Shown piece by piece: positions 22,661 to 31,279 of a stretch of 64,000 nucleotides of DNA (position 1 is its first letter; each line of letters begins with the position of its first letter). Location: contig JACKDW010000010.1 in the NCBI GenBank assembly GCA_020633295.1, positions 62,001-126,000 on the forward strand, read 5' to 3'. The position numbers were made by a program, and so were the translations under genes. This DNA is from Myxococcales bacterium (GTDB taxonomy: Bacteria > Myxococcota_A > Polyangia > Nannocystales > Nannocystaceae). The notes under the pieces were generated by a model. That model was not told the origin of the DNA. It made no database searches and saw nothing but the letters and a program-made list of their open reading frames with translations.

Positions 22661-24298
22661 ATGACCACACAGCACTCCAGACGCGGCGGACAGCGCGACG
22701 CCGTCGGGCTGCGCGAGACGCTGCCCTCGGGCCCGCGGCTCGTGCTGGACCGCGGCCCGTCGGGCGACGCGCGGTCGCTCGGGCTCAGCGAGACGCGCCT
22801 CATGCAAGAGGAACAAAGAGACATGTCGTGGTCCAGCGGGCCCGGGGACGCGCGCGCGCTCGGTCTCGAGCGAACGCGCGCGCCCAGCGAGCGCGCGTCC
22901 GGGCGCGCTGCGGACCGCTCCGCGCCGGGTGGGGACGCGCGCGCGCTCGTGCTCGCCGCGACCCAGACGCCCGACCCGAGCGCCCCCCGCTCGGGCGGCG
23001 ACCCGACGCCGTACTCACGCGATCGAGCCGCGCGCGTCGGCCAGACCGACCGCGCCTCGCGACTCGGCGCGCTCGCCTCGCCCCCGGACGCCGACGACGC
23101 GCTGATGAAGGGGATGGTGCTCTCGGGCCTGTTCTCCAGCGTCGCGCGCGCGAAGATCGGGCGCTACACGATCCTCGCGCTGCTCGGCGAGGGCGGGATG
23201 GGCTCGGTCTACAGCGCCTACGACGAGCAGCTCGACCGCAAGATCGCGGTCAAGGTGCTGCGCCCCGAGGCGCTGCAGAGCGAGACTGGGCGCGTTCGCC
23301 TGCTGCGCGAGGCCCAGGCGATGGCGCGGCTCTCCCACAACAACATCGTCACCGTCCACGAGGCCGGCGAGCACGCGGGGCGCGTGTACGTGGCGATGGA
23401 GTTCGTGCGCGGTCAGAGCCTCGATCGCTGGATCGCGCCGACGCGCGCGAGCGCTGACCCGCCGCGCCCCCGGCCCTGGCGAGCGGTCGTCGAGGTGTTC
23501 TCGCAGGCCGCGCGCGGGCTCGCGGCGGCGCACCGCGAGGGGATCGTGCACCGCGACTTCAAGCCGCACAACGCGATGCTCGGCGACGACGGCGTGGTCA
23601 AGGTCCTCGACTTCGGGCTCGCGCGCGGGCTCGAGCACGCCGCCGCCGACGAGCTGATCGGGACGTCCGAGGGCGAGGAGCGCCCCCTGCTGGAGCAGCA
23701 CCTCACGCGCACCGGCGCGATCATGGGCACGCCCGCCTACATGGCGCCGGAGCAGCACCTCGGGCGCGTCGCCGACGCGCGCAGCGACCAGTTCAGCTTC
23801 TGCGTCGCGCTCTACGAGGGGCTCTACGGCGAGCACCCGTTCCCCACGACGTCGCTCGTCGCCATCATCGAGGCCGTGACCAGCGGGCGCGTGCGCGCGG
23901 CGCCTGCGGGCGCGCAGGTTCCAGCGTGGCTTCGTAGACATGTTCTAAGGGGATTGTCTGAAGATCCCGCGAAGCGCTTCGCGTCGATGGACGAGCTGCT
24001 GCGCGCGCTCGCCAGCGACCCGGCGCGGCGGCGGCGACGCTGGCTGACGGGCGCGCTTGTCGTGCTCTCCGCCTCGGGCGCGAGCTTCGGGCTCGCGCGG
24101 AGCACAGGCGCGCAGGCGCCGGCGCCCTGCGAGGGCGTCGCCGACGATTTCGCGGGCGTGTGGAGCGGGAGGGGCGCGGCGGCGGAGGCGGGCTGCGCGC
24201 GCCGCGCCCGCGCTGGCGGACGACGCCTGGGTCCGCGTCGCGCCCCGCGTCGACGACTACGCGCGCGCGTGGCTCGACGCCCGCCAGCAGGCGTGTGA
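22661..24298 (+). CDS. Serine/threonine protein kinase, 5' part of a decayed kinase-TPR gene
   Basis: The N-terminal 165 residues are disordered and contain three copies of a GDAR(A/S)LxL motif, each followed by a Thr. A complete Hanks-type kinase domain follows (about 167-443): glycine loop LGEGGMGSVY, catalytic Lys in IAVKVL, HRDFKPHN, DFG in VLDFGLAR and APE in YMAPEQ. A membrane span (about 460-481) would place the C-terminus outside. The frame is true to about 24175; afterwards this frame is nonsense up to 24298 and the native TPR region continues in other frames. ATG 22661 is used; ATG 22622 is possible. The kinase could still work as a truncated membrane enzyme, with the FHA protein upstream as a plausible reader of its phosphothreonines. 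Confidence 0.8.
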   Translation: MTTQHSRRGGQRDAVGLRETLPSGPRLVLDRGPSGDARSLGLSETRLMQEEQRDMSWSSGPGDARALGLERTRAPSERASGRAADRSAPGGDARALVLAATQTPDPSAPRSGGDPTPYSRDRAARVGQTDRASRLGALASPPDADDALMKGMVLSGLFSSVARAKIGRYTILALLGEGGMGSVYSAYDEQLDRKIAVKVLRPEALQSETGRVRLLREAQAMARLSHNNIVTVHEAGEHAGRVYVAMEFVRGQSLDRWIAPTRASADPPRPRPWRAVVEVFSQAARGLAAAHREGIVHRDFKPHNAMLGDDGVVKVLDFGLARGLEHAAADELIGTSEGEERPLLEQHLTRTGAIMGTPAYMAPEQHLGRVADARSDQFSFCVALYEGLYGEHPFPTTSLVAIIEAVTSGRVRAAPAGAQVPAWLRRHVLRGLSEDPAKRFASMDELLRALASDPARRRRRWLTGALVVLSASGASFGLARSTGAQAPAPCEGVADDFAGVWSGRGAAAEAGCARRARAGGRRLGPRRAPRRRLRARVARRPPAGV

Positions 24299-26068
24299 GC
24301 GCCACGCGGACGCGCGCGTGTCCGATCGCCTCCACGATCTCGGGTCGCGTGCCCGAGCGGCGCCGCGCCGCGCCTCGAGACTTCTGTCGACATCCTGACG
24401 CGCGCTGACGCGAGCGCGGTCGAGAACGCCGTGCTCGCGCTCGACGGCTTGCCCGCGCTCGAGCCCTGCGCCGACGCCGAGGCCCTGACCGCGCAGCTGC
24501 CCCCGCCGACGACGACCGGACCGCTGAGGCCGTCGCGGCGGCGCGCGAGCAGCTGCGCGCGCGCGCGTCCACGAGGAGTTCGGGCAGCTCGACGTCGCGC
24601 GGGAGCGCGCGTCGGCGATCCTCGAGTCGCCCGCGGCGACGCGCTATCCCCCGCTCGCCGCCGAGGCGTCGCTGCGCCGCGGGAGCGCGCGCATGAAGGC
24701 GAGCGACGGCGCCGGCGCGATGCAGGACCTCGACGCGGCGCTGTACGCCGCCGTTCGCCTCGGGCACTCCGAGGTCGCGGCTGAGGCCGCGACGAAGCGC
24801 CTGTACACGATGCAGTGGCAGCTCGGGCGGGCGGAGGACGCGGCGCGCGAGCTGGCGATGACGGAGGCGCTCGTGGGGCGCGAGCGGGGCGACCCGCGGC
24901 TCTTGTGGTTGTTTCACAACAACGCCGGCTCGCTCCTCGCGGGGCTCACGAAGGTCGAGGAGACCTTCGTCCACTACGACGCCGCGCTCGCGGCCGCGGA
25001 GCGAGCCCACGGGACCCGCGAGCACCCGGACTACGCCGTGACCTTGATGAACATGGGGATCGCGCGCGCGGTCCGTGACCCCGCGAGCGCGGCGCGTGAC
25101 CACGCGCGGGCGCTGGAGATCTTCGAACGCGCCCTCGGCCCGCAGCACCCCTACGTCGCGACCGCGCAGCTGAACCTCGGCATCGCCGAGCTCGAGGGCG
25201 ACCTCCTCGATGTCGCCGGCGAGCACCTCGGGGCGGCGCTCCAGGCGTTTGAGCGGACCTATGACGAGCGCGCCAACTTCCTCGCGCACCCGCTCACGGC
25301 CTTGGCCGAGCGCGCGCTCGCGACGCGGTCGAGCGACGCGGCCGCGGCCTACGGGGCGCGAGCGCTCGCCGTGCTCCGACACAACGGCCTCGAGGCGTCC
25401 AGCAACGCGTACGGCACACTCCGCGCGCTCGCGCTCGCCGAGGCCGCGCGCGGCCACCACGACGAGGCGCGCGCGTGCGGGGAGCGCGTCGTCGCTATCG
25501 CCGAGTCGAGCTTCGGTTCGACGCACTGGCTCACGGGCGAGGCGCTCGCGCTGCGGGGCGAGCTCGCGCGCACCCGCGGCGAGCACGACGCGGCCCTCAC
25601 CGCGCTTGACGGCGCGCTCGCGATCTTCCAGGGCGACCCCCGCCGCGTGAGCGCTCGGCCAGCGCGCAGCGAGCACGGGCCGACGCGCTCTACGCTGGGG
25701 ACATAAGGCCGAGGCGCTCGACGCGGCGCCGCGAGCGCGCGCGTCCTCGCCGACGGCCCGCGCTCACCAGCGCGCGCGCTCGCGGCCTGTCGCGGGCGGC
25801 GGCCGTGCTCATCGACGCCGGCCACGACGCCGAGGCCCGCGACGCGCTGGAGCGCACGCTCGCGCCGCTCGACGAGGACGTCGCGCGCGTGAGCCCGACC
25901 GCCGCGCAGCTGCGATTCGAGCTCGCGCGCGCGCTCGCCGGGCTCGGCGAGGAGGGCGCGGCCGTCGAGCACGCCCTGGAGGCCCGACGACGACTGCGTG
26001 AGCGCGGAGCTGGCTTCGCGCGCGAGCTCGCGAGCGTCGAGCGCTGGCTCGGCGCGCGCGGACGCTGA
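24176..26068 (+). pseudogene. TPR tail of the kinase gene, split by several frameshifts
   Basis: Pieces of one TPR domain can be followed through changing frames: ADDAWVRVAPRVDDYARAWL (about 24208-24330), PERRRAA (near 24355), VDILTRADASAVENAVLAL (24385-24440), then FGQLDVARERASAILESPAA onward to 25640, an unbroken TPR block (LLWLFHNNAGSLLAG, HPDYAVTLMNMGIA, HPYVATAQLNLGIAELEGD). After another break near 25640-25800 it resumes (LIDAGHDAEARDALERTL) to the stop at 26068. At least five indels are needed to restore one frame. The 24693-25706 block could be read as a separate TPR protein but has no start signals. Confidence 0.75.
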
Positions 26069-26081
26069 GGCGCGTCGCGGG

Positions 26082-27368
26082 TCAGCGACCGCTCGCGAGC
26101 AGGCCGTCGCCGAGCGTGCGTCGCATGATCACGCCCGGCAGCGCGACGTCGTGCTCGACCAGCGCGCGCGCGGTCTCGGGCGTGACCCCCGTCATCACGA
26201 TCGACGCGCCGAGCAGGCGAGTGGCCCGCGCGATCTTGTGGAGCGCGTCGGCCATCTCGACGTCGACGTCGCGCAGCCCCGTGACGTCGAGCAGCACCAC
26301 CCGCGCCTGGTTCGTGACGACGCCCTCCGTCAGGATCGCGATCAGCTGCTCGCGCCGCTGCCCGTTGTAGCGCCCGAGCAGCGGCAGCACGAGCACGCCG
26401 TGCGCGAGCGGCAAGAGCGGCACCGAGAGCTCCTCGAGCGCCGCCTCCTGAGCCGCGATCACGCGGCGCTGCAGCGCCGCGCGCTCGGACGCGAGGCGCG
26501 TGCTCTCGGTGATGTCGCGCATGATCCAGGCGCACGCCGCGTCGAAGTCGCTCGTCTCGCGGATCAGGAAGCCGCTCGCGTCGAGGATGCGCTCGCCGGC
26601 GTCGCCCTCGAAGCGCAGCGTCTCTCGCCAGACCTCGCCGCGCTCGATCGCCGCCCGGAACGCGCGCCCCGCGTCCCCGGCGAAGCGCGCGGCGAGCCAG
26701 GCGGCGACGCGCGCGGGCGCGCCGAGCTGGCTCGCGCCGGCGTCGTTGACGAGCCGCAGCGAGCCCTCGCCGGTGATCGGGTGCTCGCTGACGATGACGA
26801 TGTCAGGCGAGTGCTCGATCAGCTCGCGCGTGATCGCCAGCTGCTCCTCGGCGCGCTTGCGGATCGAGACGTCCGTCGCGATCCCGCCGATCGCGAACAG
26901 CTCGCCGTCCTCGGCCGCCAGCGGGAAGATCTGCTCGAGGAACCAGTGGCGGCCGTCGCCCAGCGTCACCTGGAACTCGTGCACCGCGAGCTCGCGCGTG
27001 CTCGCGACGCGCCGCGACACCTCGTCGATCGCCGCCGCCTCCTCGGCCGAGAGGAAGTCCTGCTCGCGGCGGCCGATGATCTGCTCGCGCTCGAGCCCGA
27101 GCAGGCGCGCGTGCAGGTTGTTGCTCAGCAGGAAGCGACCCTCGAGGTCCTTGACGTAGATCACCGCGGGCGCGTGCTCGGCGATGTAGTGGAGCAGCCG
27201 CTGGTTGCGACGCAGCTCGCTCGAGCTCGAGTTGAGCTGCTGCTCGAGGGACTCGCAGCGTCGCGCGAGCGCGTCGCGCTCGCGGCGGAGCGCCAAGAGC
27301 TCGTCGCGCTGCGCGACGAGCTCGTCTGAGGTCGCGTCCGAAGTCGCTGGCTGCTCCTGCTCGGGCAT
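26082..27368 (-). CDS. PAS-PAS-STAS sensor protein, RsbR-like
   Basis: A 428-residue cytoplasmic protein: coiled coil about 15-50, PAS domain about 55-165 (IYVKDLEGRFLLSNN, ending in ATDVSIRKRAE), a second PAS-like domain about 170-300 (ending in IMRDITESTRLASE), and a C-terminal STAS domain about 310-425 (HGVLVLPLLGRYNGQRREQL, RVVLLDVTGL, ARATRLLGASIVMTGVTPE). This matches RsbR-type stressosome proteins with PAS input. The Thr at the RsbR first phosphorylation site is Val here (DVDVEMA where VDTQVA is usual); the second site in MTGV is kept. No RsbS or RsbT gene is visible nearby. ATG 27368 is preceded by GAGAG; GTG 27383 is an alternative. Confidence 0.85.
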   Translation of the reverse strand: MPEQEQPATSDATSDELVAQRDELLALRRERDALARRCESLEQQLNSSSSELRRNQRLLHYIAEHAPAVIYVKDLEGRFLLSNNLHARLLGLEREQIIGRREQDFLSAEEAAAIDEVSRRVASTRELAVHEFQVTLGDGRHWFLEQIFPLAAEDGELFAIGGIATDVSIRKRAEEQLAITRELIEHSPDIVIVSEHPITGEGSLRLVNDAGASQLGAPARVAAWLAARFAGDAGRAFRAAIERGEVWRETLRFEGDAGERILDASGFLIRETSDFDAACAWIMRDITESTRLASERAALQRRVIAAQEAALEELSVPLLPLAHGVLVLPLLGRYNGQRREQLIAILTEGVVTNQARVVLLDVTGLRDVDVEMADALHKIARATRLLGASIVMTGVTPETARALVEHDVALPGVIMRRTLGDGLLASGR

Positions 27369-27480
27369 CGCCGTCTCTCTCACCGAGCCGCGCGCGTCGC
27401 GGGACCTGGCGTCGATCGTGGGCTTGGAGGGCTCCCGGGTTGGTGGATCGTGGGCTCGTCGCGGGGGGCGGCGTCGCGCG

Positions 27481-28380
27481 TCAGTCGGGCAGCAGCGCGC
27501 CCAGCCCCATGGCCGAGAACACCTGGCCCTGCACCGTCGCCGCCGCTTGGTTGAGCGCCTCGACCGCGCCGCCGGTCAGCTTGTCGACGACCACGCGGCG
27601 CGGGCGAGCGCCCGCGTCGCGCGCGACGACGTCGAGGATCGCGCTCGAGACGTCCGTCGGGTCCGGCGGGTTGTCGGTCGCGAGCACCGACATGATGCCC
27701 TGCTGCAGCTGCGCCGGCAGCTCCGAGGCCGCGCCGTAGCCCCCCGCGCGCTCCGGCTCGGCGGGTGCCCATGAGGCCATGTTGGCGCCGATGCCCGTGG
27801 GGTAGGTGCCCGGCTGGATGATCGTCACGTCGACGCCGACCGGCTTGAGCTCGTACGCGTAGGTCTCGGCCAGGGCCTCGAGCGCGAACTTGCTGGCGAC
27901 GTACACGCCCATGCAGGGCATCACGATGCGCCCGAGGCCGCTCGAGATGAACACCAGCAGCCCTGAGCCGCGGGCGCGCATGCCCGGGAGCACGGCGCGG
28001 CAGACGCTCTGGACGCCGAACACGTTGACCTCGAACAGCTGTCGGAGCTGGCCGGTCGTGTAGCTCTCGGTCAGCCCGAGCCCGGCGACGCCCGCGTTGT
28101 TGACCACCACGTCCACGCCGCCCGCGGACTCCTCGACGCGGGCGACGGCCGCCGCGATCGAGGCCTCGCTCGTCACGTCGAGCGCGAGGACCTCGAGCGC
28201 CAAGCCCTCGCGCTCGGCCCAGCTGGTGAGGCTCGCGGCGTGCTCGGCGTTCTTCCCCCCCGGGGCGCGCATGGTCGCGAAGACGCGGTGCCCTGCGGTC
28301 GCCAGCGCCTGCGCGGTGAGGCGACCGAAGCCGGTGCTGCAGCCGGTGATCAACACGCTCTTTTGCTTCTCTTGGCTCAT
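27481..28380 (-). CDS. Short-chain dehydrogenase/reductase
   Basis: A 299-residue Rossmann-fold SDR. Cofactor motif TGCSTGFGRLTA near the N-terminus, NNAGVAG, catalytic Ser region VFISSGLG and the YVASK active site (YxxxK). Residues after the cofactor motif (MRAPGGKN) with Arg suggest NADP preference. Classical SDR length; substrate unknown. Start ATG 28380 with AGAGGA upstream and TATACT at 28425-28430. It lies on the same strand as the PAS-STAS gene with about 110 bases between. Confidence 0.9.
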   Translation of the reverse strand: MSQEKQKSVLITGCSTGFGRLTAQALATAGHRVFATMRAPGGKNAEHAASLTSWAEREGLALEVLALDVTSEASIAAAVARVEESAGGVDVVVNNAGVAGLGLTESYTTGQLRQLFEVNVFGVQSVCRAVLPGMRARGSGLLVFISSGLGRIVMPCMGVYVASKFALEALAETYAYELKPVGVDVTIIQPGTYPTGIGANMASWAPAEPERAGGYGAASELPAQLQQGIMSVLATDNPPDPTDVSSAILDVVARDAGARPRRVVVDKLTGGAVEALNQAAATVQGQVFSAMGLGALLPD

Positions 28381-28424
28381 GGGTAGTCAGTCCTCTTGGC
28401 GCGGTCGCGGCGCCGTGGCGACAG

Positions 28425-28430
28425 AGTATA
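28425..28430 (-). promoter_or_regulatory. -10-like TATACT for SDR gene
   Basis: Minus-strand TATACT about 44 bases before the ATG at 28380; gives a short leader that includes the AGAGGA ribosome-binding sequence. Confidence 0.5.
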
Positions 28431-28566
28431 GGCGACCGAGGAGCGGCGAGCTCGGTCGCGTTACGCCATAAACTGAGCGACGAGGCCGAAGTTACGGTCT
28501 CGTCGCTGCGCGCGCGCGGATTCAGTCACGCGACGACCGGCCGACGCGCGCGGCGGCGCGTGAACG

Positions 28567-29085
28567 CTACTTCGCGCACCAGATCTCGTACTCGACCTTC
28601 ATCCCGGGGATCGCGAGCGCGTCGACGATGCGCAGCGTGCCGGCGGCGGGCTTGACCGCGACGGGCGCGAAGTAGCCCGCGAACAGCCCGAGGATCTGGT
28701 TGAAGTCGGACTCGGTCACGTCATTCGTCATCGTGAATTCGATGCGGATAATGTCATCACGATCGTAGCCGTTATCGGCGAGGTACACGTCGAAGTTGTC
28801 GAGGATGTACTGCGTCTGCGCGACCGGGTCGTCCGGGAACTGGATCTCGCCGGTCTCGTCGTGCGCCCCGTGCCCCGCGATCAGGAACAGCTCATCCATG
28901 TTCTTGATCTTAACGCCCCAGTTGAAGATCGCGCTGAAGTCCGGCGCGTCGGGATTGGGCGCTGCGGTCTTCGAGAACGGGTGCCAGCCGCCGCCGCCGC
29001 CGCCGCCAGACGCGAACACGGTGGGGGCCGCGATTGCGACCGAGACCGCGAGCATGAGACCTGATAGTAAAACTGACTTGTTCAT
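28567..29085 (-). CDS. Exported Rid (YjgF/UK114)-like protein, low GC
   Basis: A 172-residue protein with a classical signal peptide (MNKSVLLSGLMLAVSVAIA, cleavage near VFA) and a Gly-rich linker of seven Gly, followed by a chorismate-mutase-like Rid fold (LFLIAGHGAHDE, PVAQTQYILDNFDVYLAD, DIIRIEFTMTNDV, AAGTLRIVDALAIPGMKVEYEIWC). Cytosolic Rid proteins hydrolyse reactive imines/enamines; the catalytic Arg normally near the C-terminal third (RxxV) can be matched only tentatively to TLRIV. A secreted form is unusual. Sampled lines are near 50 % GC, far below the neighbours, and the ribosome-binding sequence GGAGG before ATG 29085 is strong: signs of recent horizontal acquisition. Confidence 0.75.
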   Translation of the reverse strand: MNKSVLLSGLMLAVSVAIAAPTVFASGGGGGGGWHPFSKTAAPNPDAPDFSAIFNWGVKIKNMDELFLIAGHGAHDETGEIQFPDDPVAQTQYILDNFDVYLADNGYDRDDIIRIEFTMTNDVTESDFNQILGLFAGYFAPVAVKPAAGTLRIVDALAIPGMKVEYEIWCAK

Positions 29086-29527
29086 CTTTATCCTCCACCC
29101 CAACCGGGCGCGGATAACGTAGCACCCGGGGGAAAACCCGCATGGCGCGATTTTCTTGGAAGGTGCGCATATGTGCTACGTTTCGTCATTCGACGCTGTG
29201 TTGAGGTGTGCCCAATAGCGCAGGTGTGGTCACGTTTCTTGGTGTCGCCGTTACGCGACATGACGCGGATGGCCTACGCGTCAGCGACGTATTTGCGCGG
29301 TCGGTGGGCGGGCGCGTGCGTGGATTGAGTACGTGTATACGCCGCGCGGGATTTTCTGCGTATGTACGCCGCGCGGACCCACCCTTGGCGGTGTCGCGCG
29401 CCGCCGCGTTCGGCGCGGCATCTCGCGCACGCGTGGCGCTTCGCGGGAGATCGCCACGCAGACCGTGCGCTCCGACGCAGCATGTTCGCGACGACGCGGC
29501 GGCGCGCGGAGGCGCGCGGGAATCGTC
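29086..29527. other. Mixed-composition intergenic region
   Basis: About 440 bases between the divergent Rid-like and tail-anchored genes. The first 200 bases are AT-richer, continuing the low-GC character of the Rid gene. No gene is convincing. A 12-base direct repeat lies at 29338-29376. Confidence 0.5.
29338..29376 (+). repeat. Direct repeat of TACGCCGCGCGG, 27-base period
   Basis: Copies at 29338-29349 and 29365-29376, each preceded by a GTAT-type sequence. The spacing is between two and three helical turns. Possible regulator binding sites for the downstream operon or chance in GC-rich DNA. Confidence 0.4.
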
Positions 29528-29533
29528 TATGGT
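29528..29533 (+). promoter_or_regulatory. -10-like TATGGT, leaderless-type position
   Basis: TATGGT with six bases before ATG 29540. Confidence 0.4.
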
Positions 29534-29539
29534 GCGCGT

Positions 29540-30367
29540 ATGGTCACAGATGACTATCCGGCCGCGCACAGCATGGACACCGAGTGGTTCGCGGTCGACG
29601 AGTACGGGCGAGTCGGTCGGTTCTACACCGGGGAGGACGGCGCGCTGCCGCACGACGCCGCTACGGGCTTCGGGCCGAGCGACGGCGTCGTGGACCTGCT
29701 CGAGCTCGACGTCGCGCGCGCGATCCGGTTCGCCGCGTCCGGGGATGACGTCCACTGGCGCGAGGGCTTTCGCCCGGCGCCCGGGCGCACGCTCGTCGGG
29801 CTCGCGCCCGACGAGGAGGACGAGGAGGCGGAGCTCCCGGGCTGGGCCGCGGGCGCGTTCGAGCTGCGCTCTCGGTCGGGTGACCCGGCGCGCGTGCTGC
29901 TGAGCCGCTCGCCGCTCGCGCTCGCGCGCGTCGAGGAGCTGCGCGCGCGCGCCGACGTGCGCTGGACGCTGTCGGTCGACGACCTCCCGGAGCTGCTCGA
30001 GGGCGTCGAGCTGGTCGACGGGCTGTTTCGCTTCGGTCGCGACCACGGCGACGACCCCGGGCGGTACGAGCGCGGCGCGGCGCCCGAGGATCCGCTCACC
30101 GTCGACTGGATCCGGGGGCCCGCGAGCGTCGCGATCGCGCGCACGCGCCTCCCGGTCGACTTCAACGCGGCGCCCGTCGTGCACCTCGCCGACCACATGG
30201 ACGAGGCCGCGACGGCGCGCTGGGGCGAGCTCCCGCTGCGCTACACCGAGGCGTTCTCTCAGCGGCGCGAGCAGGCCGCCGCCGCGGTGCGCCAGCGCTC
30301 GCGGCGGACGCTCGTGTACCTCGCGGTGCTCCTCGGCGCGCTCGCGCTCCTGGCCTCGTTGACGTGA
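29540..30367 (+). CDS. Tail-anchored protein of unknown function
   Basis: A 275-residue protein without a recognised family. It begins with an acidic segment (DTEWFAVDEYGRVGRFYTGEDGALP) resembling the front of SMI1/KNR4-type or immunity-like domains only loosely. It is acidic throughout and ends with a basic patch (RQRSRR) and a single C-terminal hydrophobic helix (TLVYLAVLLGALALLASL), the layout of a tail-anchored membrane protein with a cytoplasmic body. The stop is four bases before the radical SAM ATG, so the two are one operon and probably work together. The long N-terminal extension possible from 29333 lacks codon bias. Confidence 0.75.
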   Translation: MVTDDYPAAHSMDTEWFAVDEYGRVGRFYTGEDGALPHDAATGFGPSDGVVDLLELDVARAIRFAASGDDVHWREGFRPAPGRTLVGLAPDEEDEEAELPGWAAGAFELRSRSGDPARVLLSRSPLALARVEELRARADVRWTLSVDDLPELLEGVELVDGLFRFGRDHGDDPGRYERGAAPEDPLTVDWIRGPASVAIARTRLPVDFNAAPVVHLADHMDEAATARWGELPLRYTEAFSQRREQAAAAVRQRSRRTLVYLAVLLGALALLASLT

Positions 30368-30371
30368 CGTG

Positions 30372-31205
30372 ATGACCGACGACGTGATCATCGAGCGGCT
30401 CTCGATCGAGCTGAGCCAGCGCTGCAGCAAGGCCTGCTGGTTCTGCTACAGCGGCAGTCACACGGGCGGCGGGACGCGCTGGACCGCGGACGCGCTGCGC
30501 GAGCTCGTGCTCGACTGCGCGACCTTCGGCGTGCGCGCCGTCTCCTTCGGCGGCGGCGAGCCGCTCGAGAGCCCGCTTCTGTGGCCGACGCTCGCGGCCA
30601 CGCGCGGGCGGCTGTTTCGCTCGCTCACGACCCACGGGCTCGGGCTGCGCGACCCGGTCGCGCTGACGCGCCTCGTCGCCGCCGCGCCCGACAAGGTCCA
30701 CGTCTCGATCCACTTCCCGGGCAACACCGCCGAGGTCGAGCGCGTGATCGAGCAGGTTCACGCGCTCGCGAGTCGCGGGATCCGAAGTGGCGTGAACCTG
30801 CTCGTCCGACGCTCCCGCGCGCGCGCGGCCGCGCGGGCCGCCGCGCGCCTGCGCGCCGCAGGGATCGACAACCGGCGCGTCGTCTTCCTGCCGATGCGCG
30901 GGCAGGACACGCCCACGCCCCAGCAGCTCGCCGCGATCGCGGGCGGGCCGTTTCAGTCGATGAGCTGCCTGACCGCGTGCGCGCGCAGCCCGAGGTTCTG
31001 CGCGATCAGCTGGGACAAGACGGTCGCGTGGTGCTCCTACACCTCGAGCCGCGCGCCGCTGCGCGCGTTGACCTACGCCGGCCTGCAGACCGCGCTGCGC
31101 GGGCTCGGCTTGTCCTACTGCGGCGACGGGCTCGTGCGTGTGCGAGCGCGGGCGGGTGATCCCCGTGTATCCAGGAACACGGATGATGCGGGTATCTCGC
31201 CGTAG
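30372..31205 (+). CDS. Radical SAM protein
   Basis: A 277-residue radical SAM enzyme. The 4Fe-4S motif CSKACWFC (CX3CX2C, residues 18-25) and the SAM-binding GGGEPLES are intact. After the shortened barrel, five Cys between about residues 198 and 256 (SCLTACARSPRFC, VAWCSY, SYCGDG) could hold an auxiliary cluster like a SPASM or twitch domain; AISWDKTVAWCSY resembles the G-x-V-x-PC segment of such domains. ATG 30372 (or GTG 30369) sits directly after the stop of the tail-anchored gene without its own ribosome-binding site, so translation is coupled. The last 20 codons overlap a hairpin-forming sequence and may not be conserved. Peptide modification is a typical role, but no precursor peptide is visible. 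Confidence 0.85.
   Translation: MTDDVIIERLSIELSQRCSKACWFCYSGSHTGGGTRWTADALRELVLDCATFGVRAVSFGGGEPLESPLLWPTLAATRGRLFRSLTTHGLGLRDPVALTRLVAAAPDKVHVSIHFPGNTAEVERVIEQVHALASRGIRSGVNLLVRRSRARAAARAAARLRAAGIDNRRVVFLPMRGQDTPTPQQLAAIAGGPFQSMSCLTACARSPRFCAISWDKTVAWCSYTSSRAPLRALTYAGLQTALRGLGLSYCGDGLVRVRARAGDPRVSRNTDDAGISP
31163..31182 (+). terminator. Hairpin at the 3' end of the radical SAM gene
   Basis: CCGTGT and ACACGG form a six-base-pair stem with an eight-base loop, inside the last codons of the gene. No U-tract. Confidence 0.3.
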
Positions 31206-31279
31206 GGAAACGACTCGCGCCCTCGGCCGAGCGGCCAAGCGGCTCGCGTGAACACGAGCGTGGTCACGCCGGTGTATCC

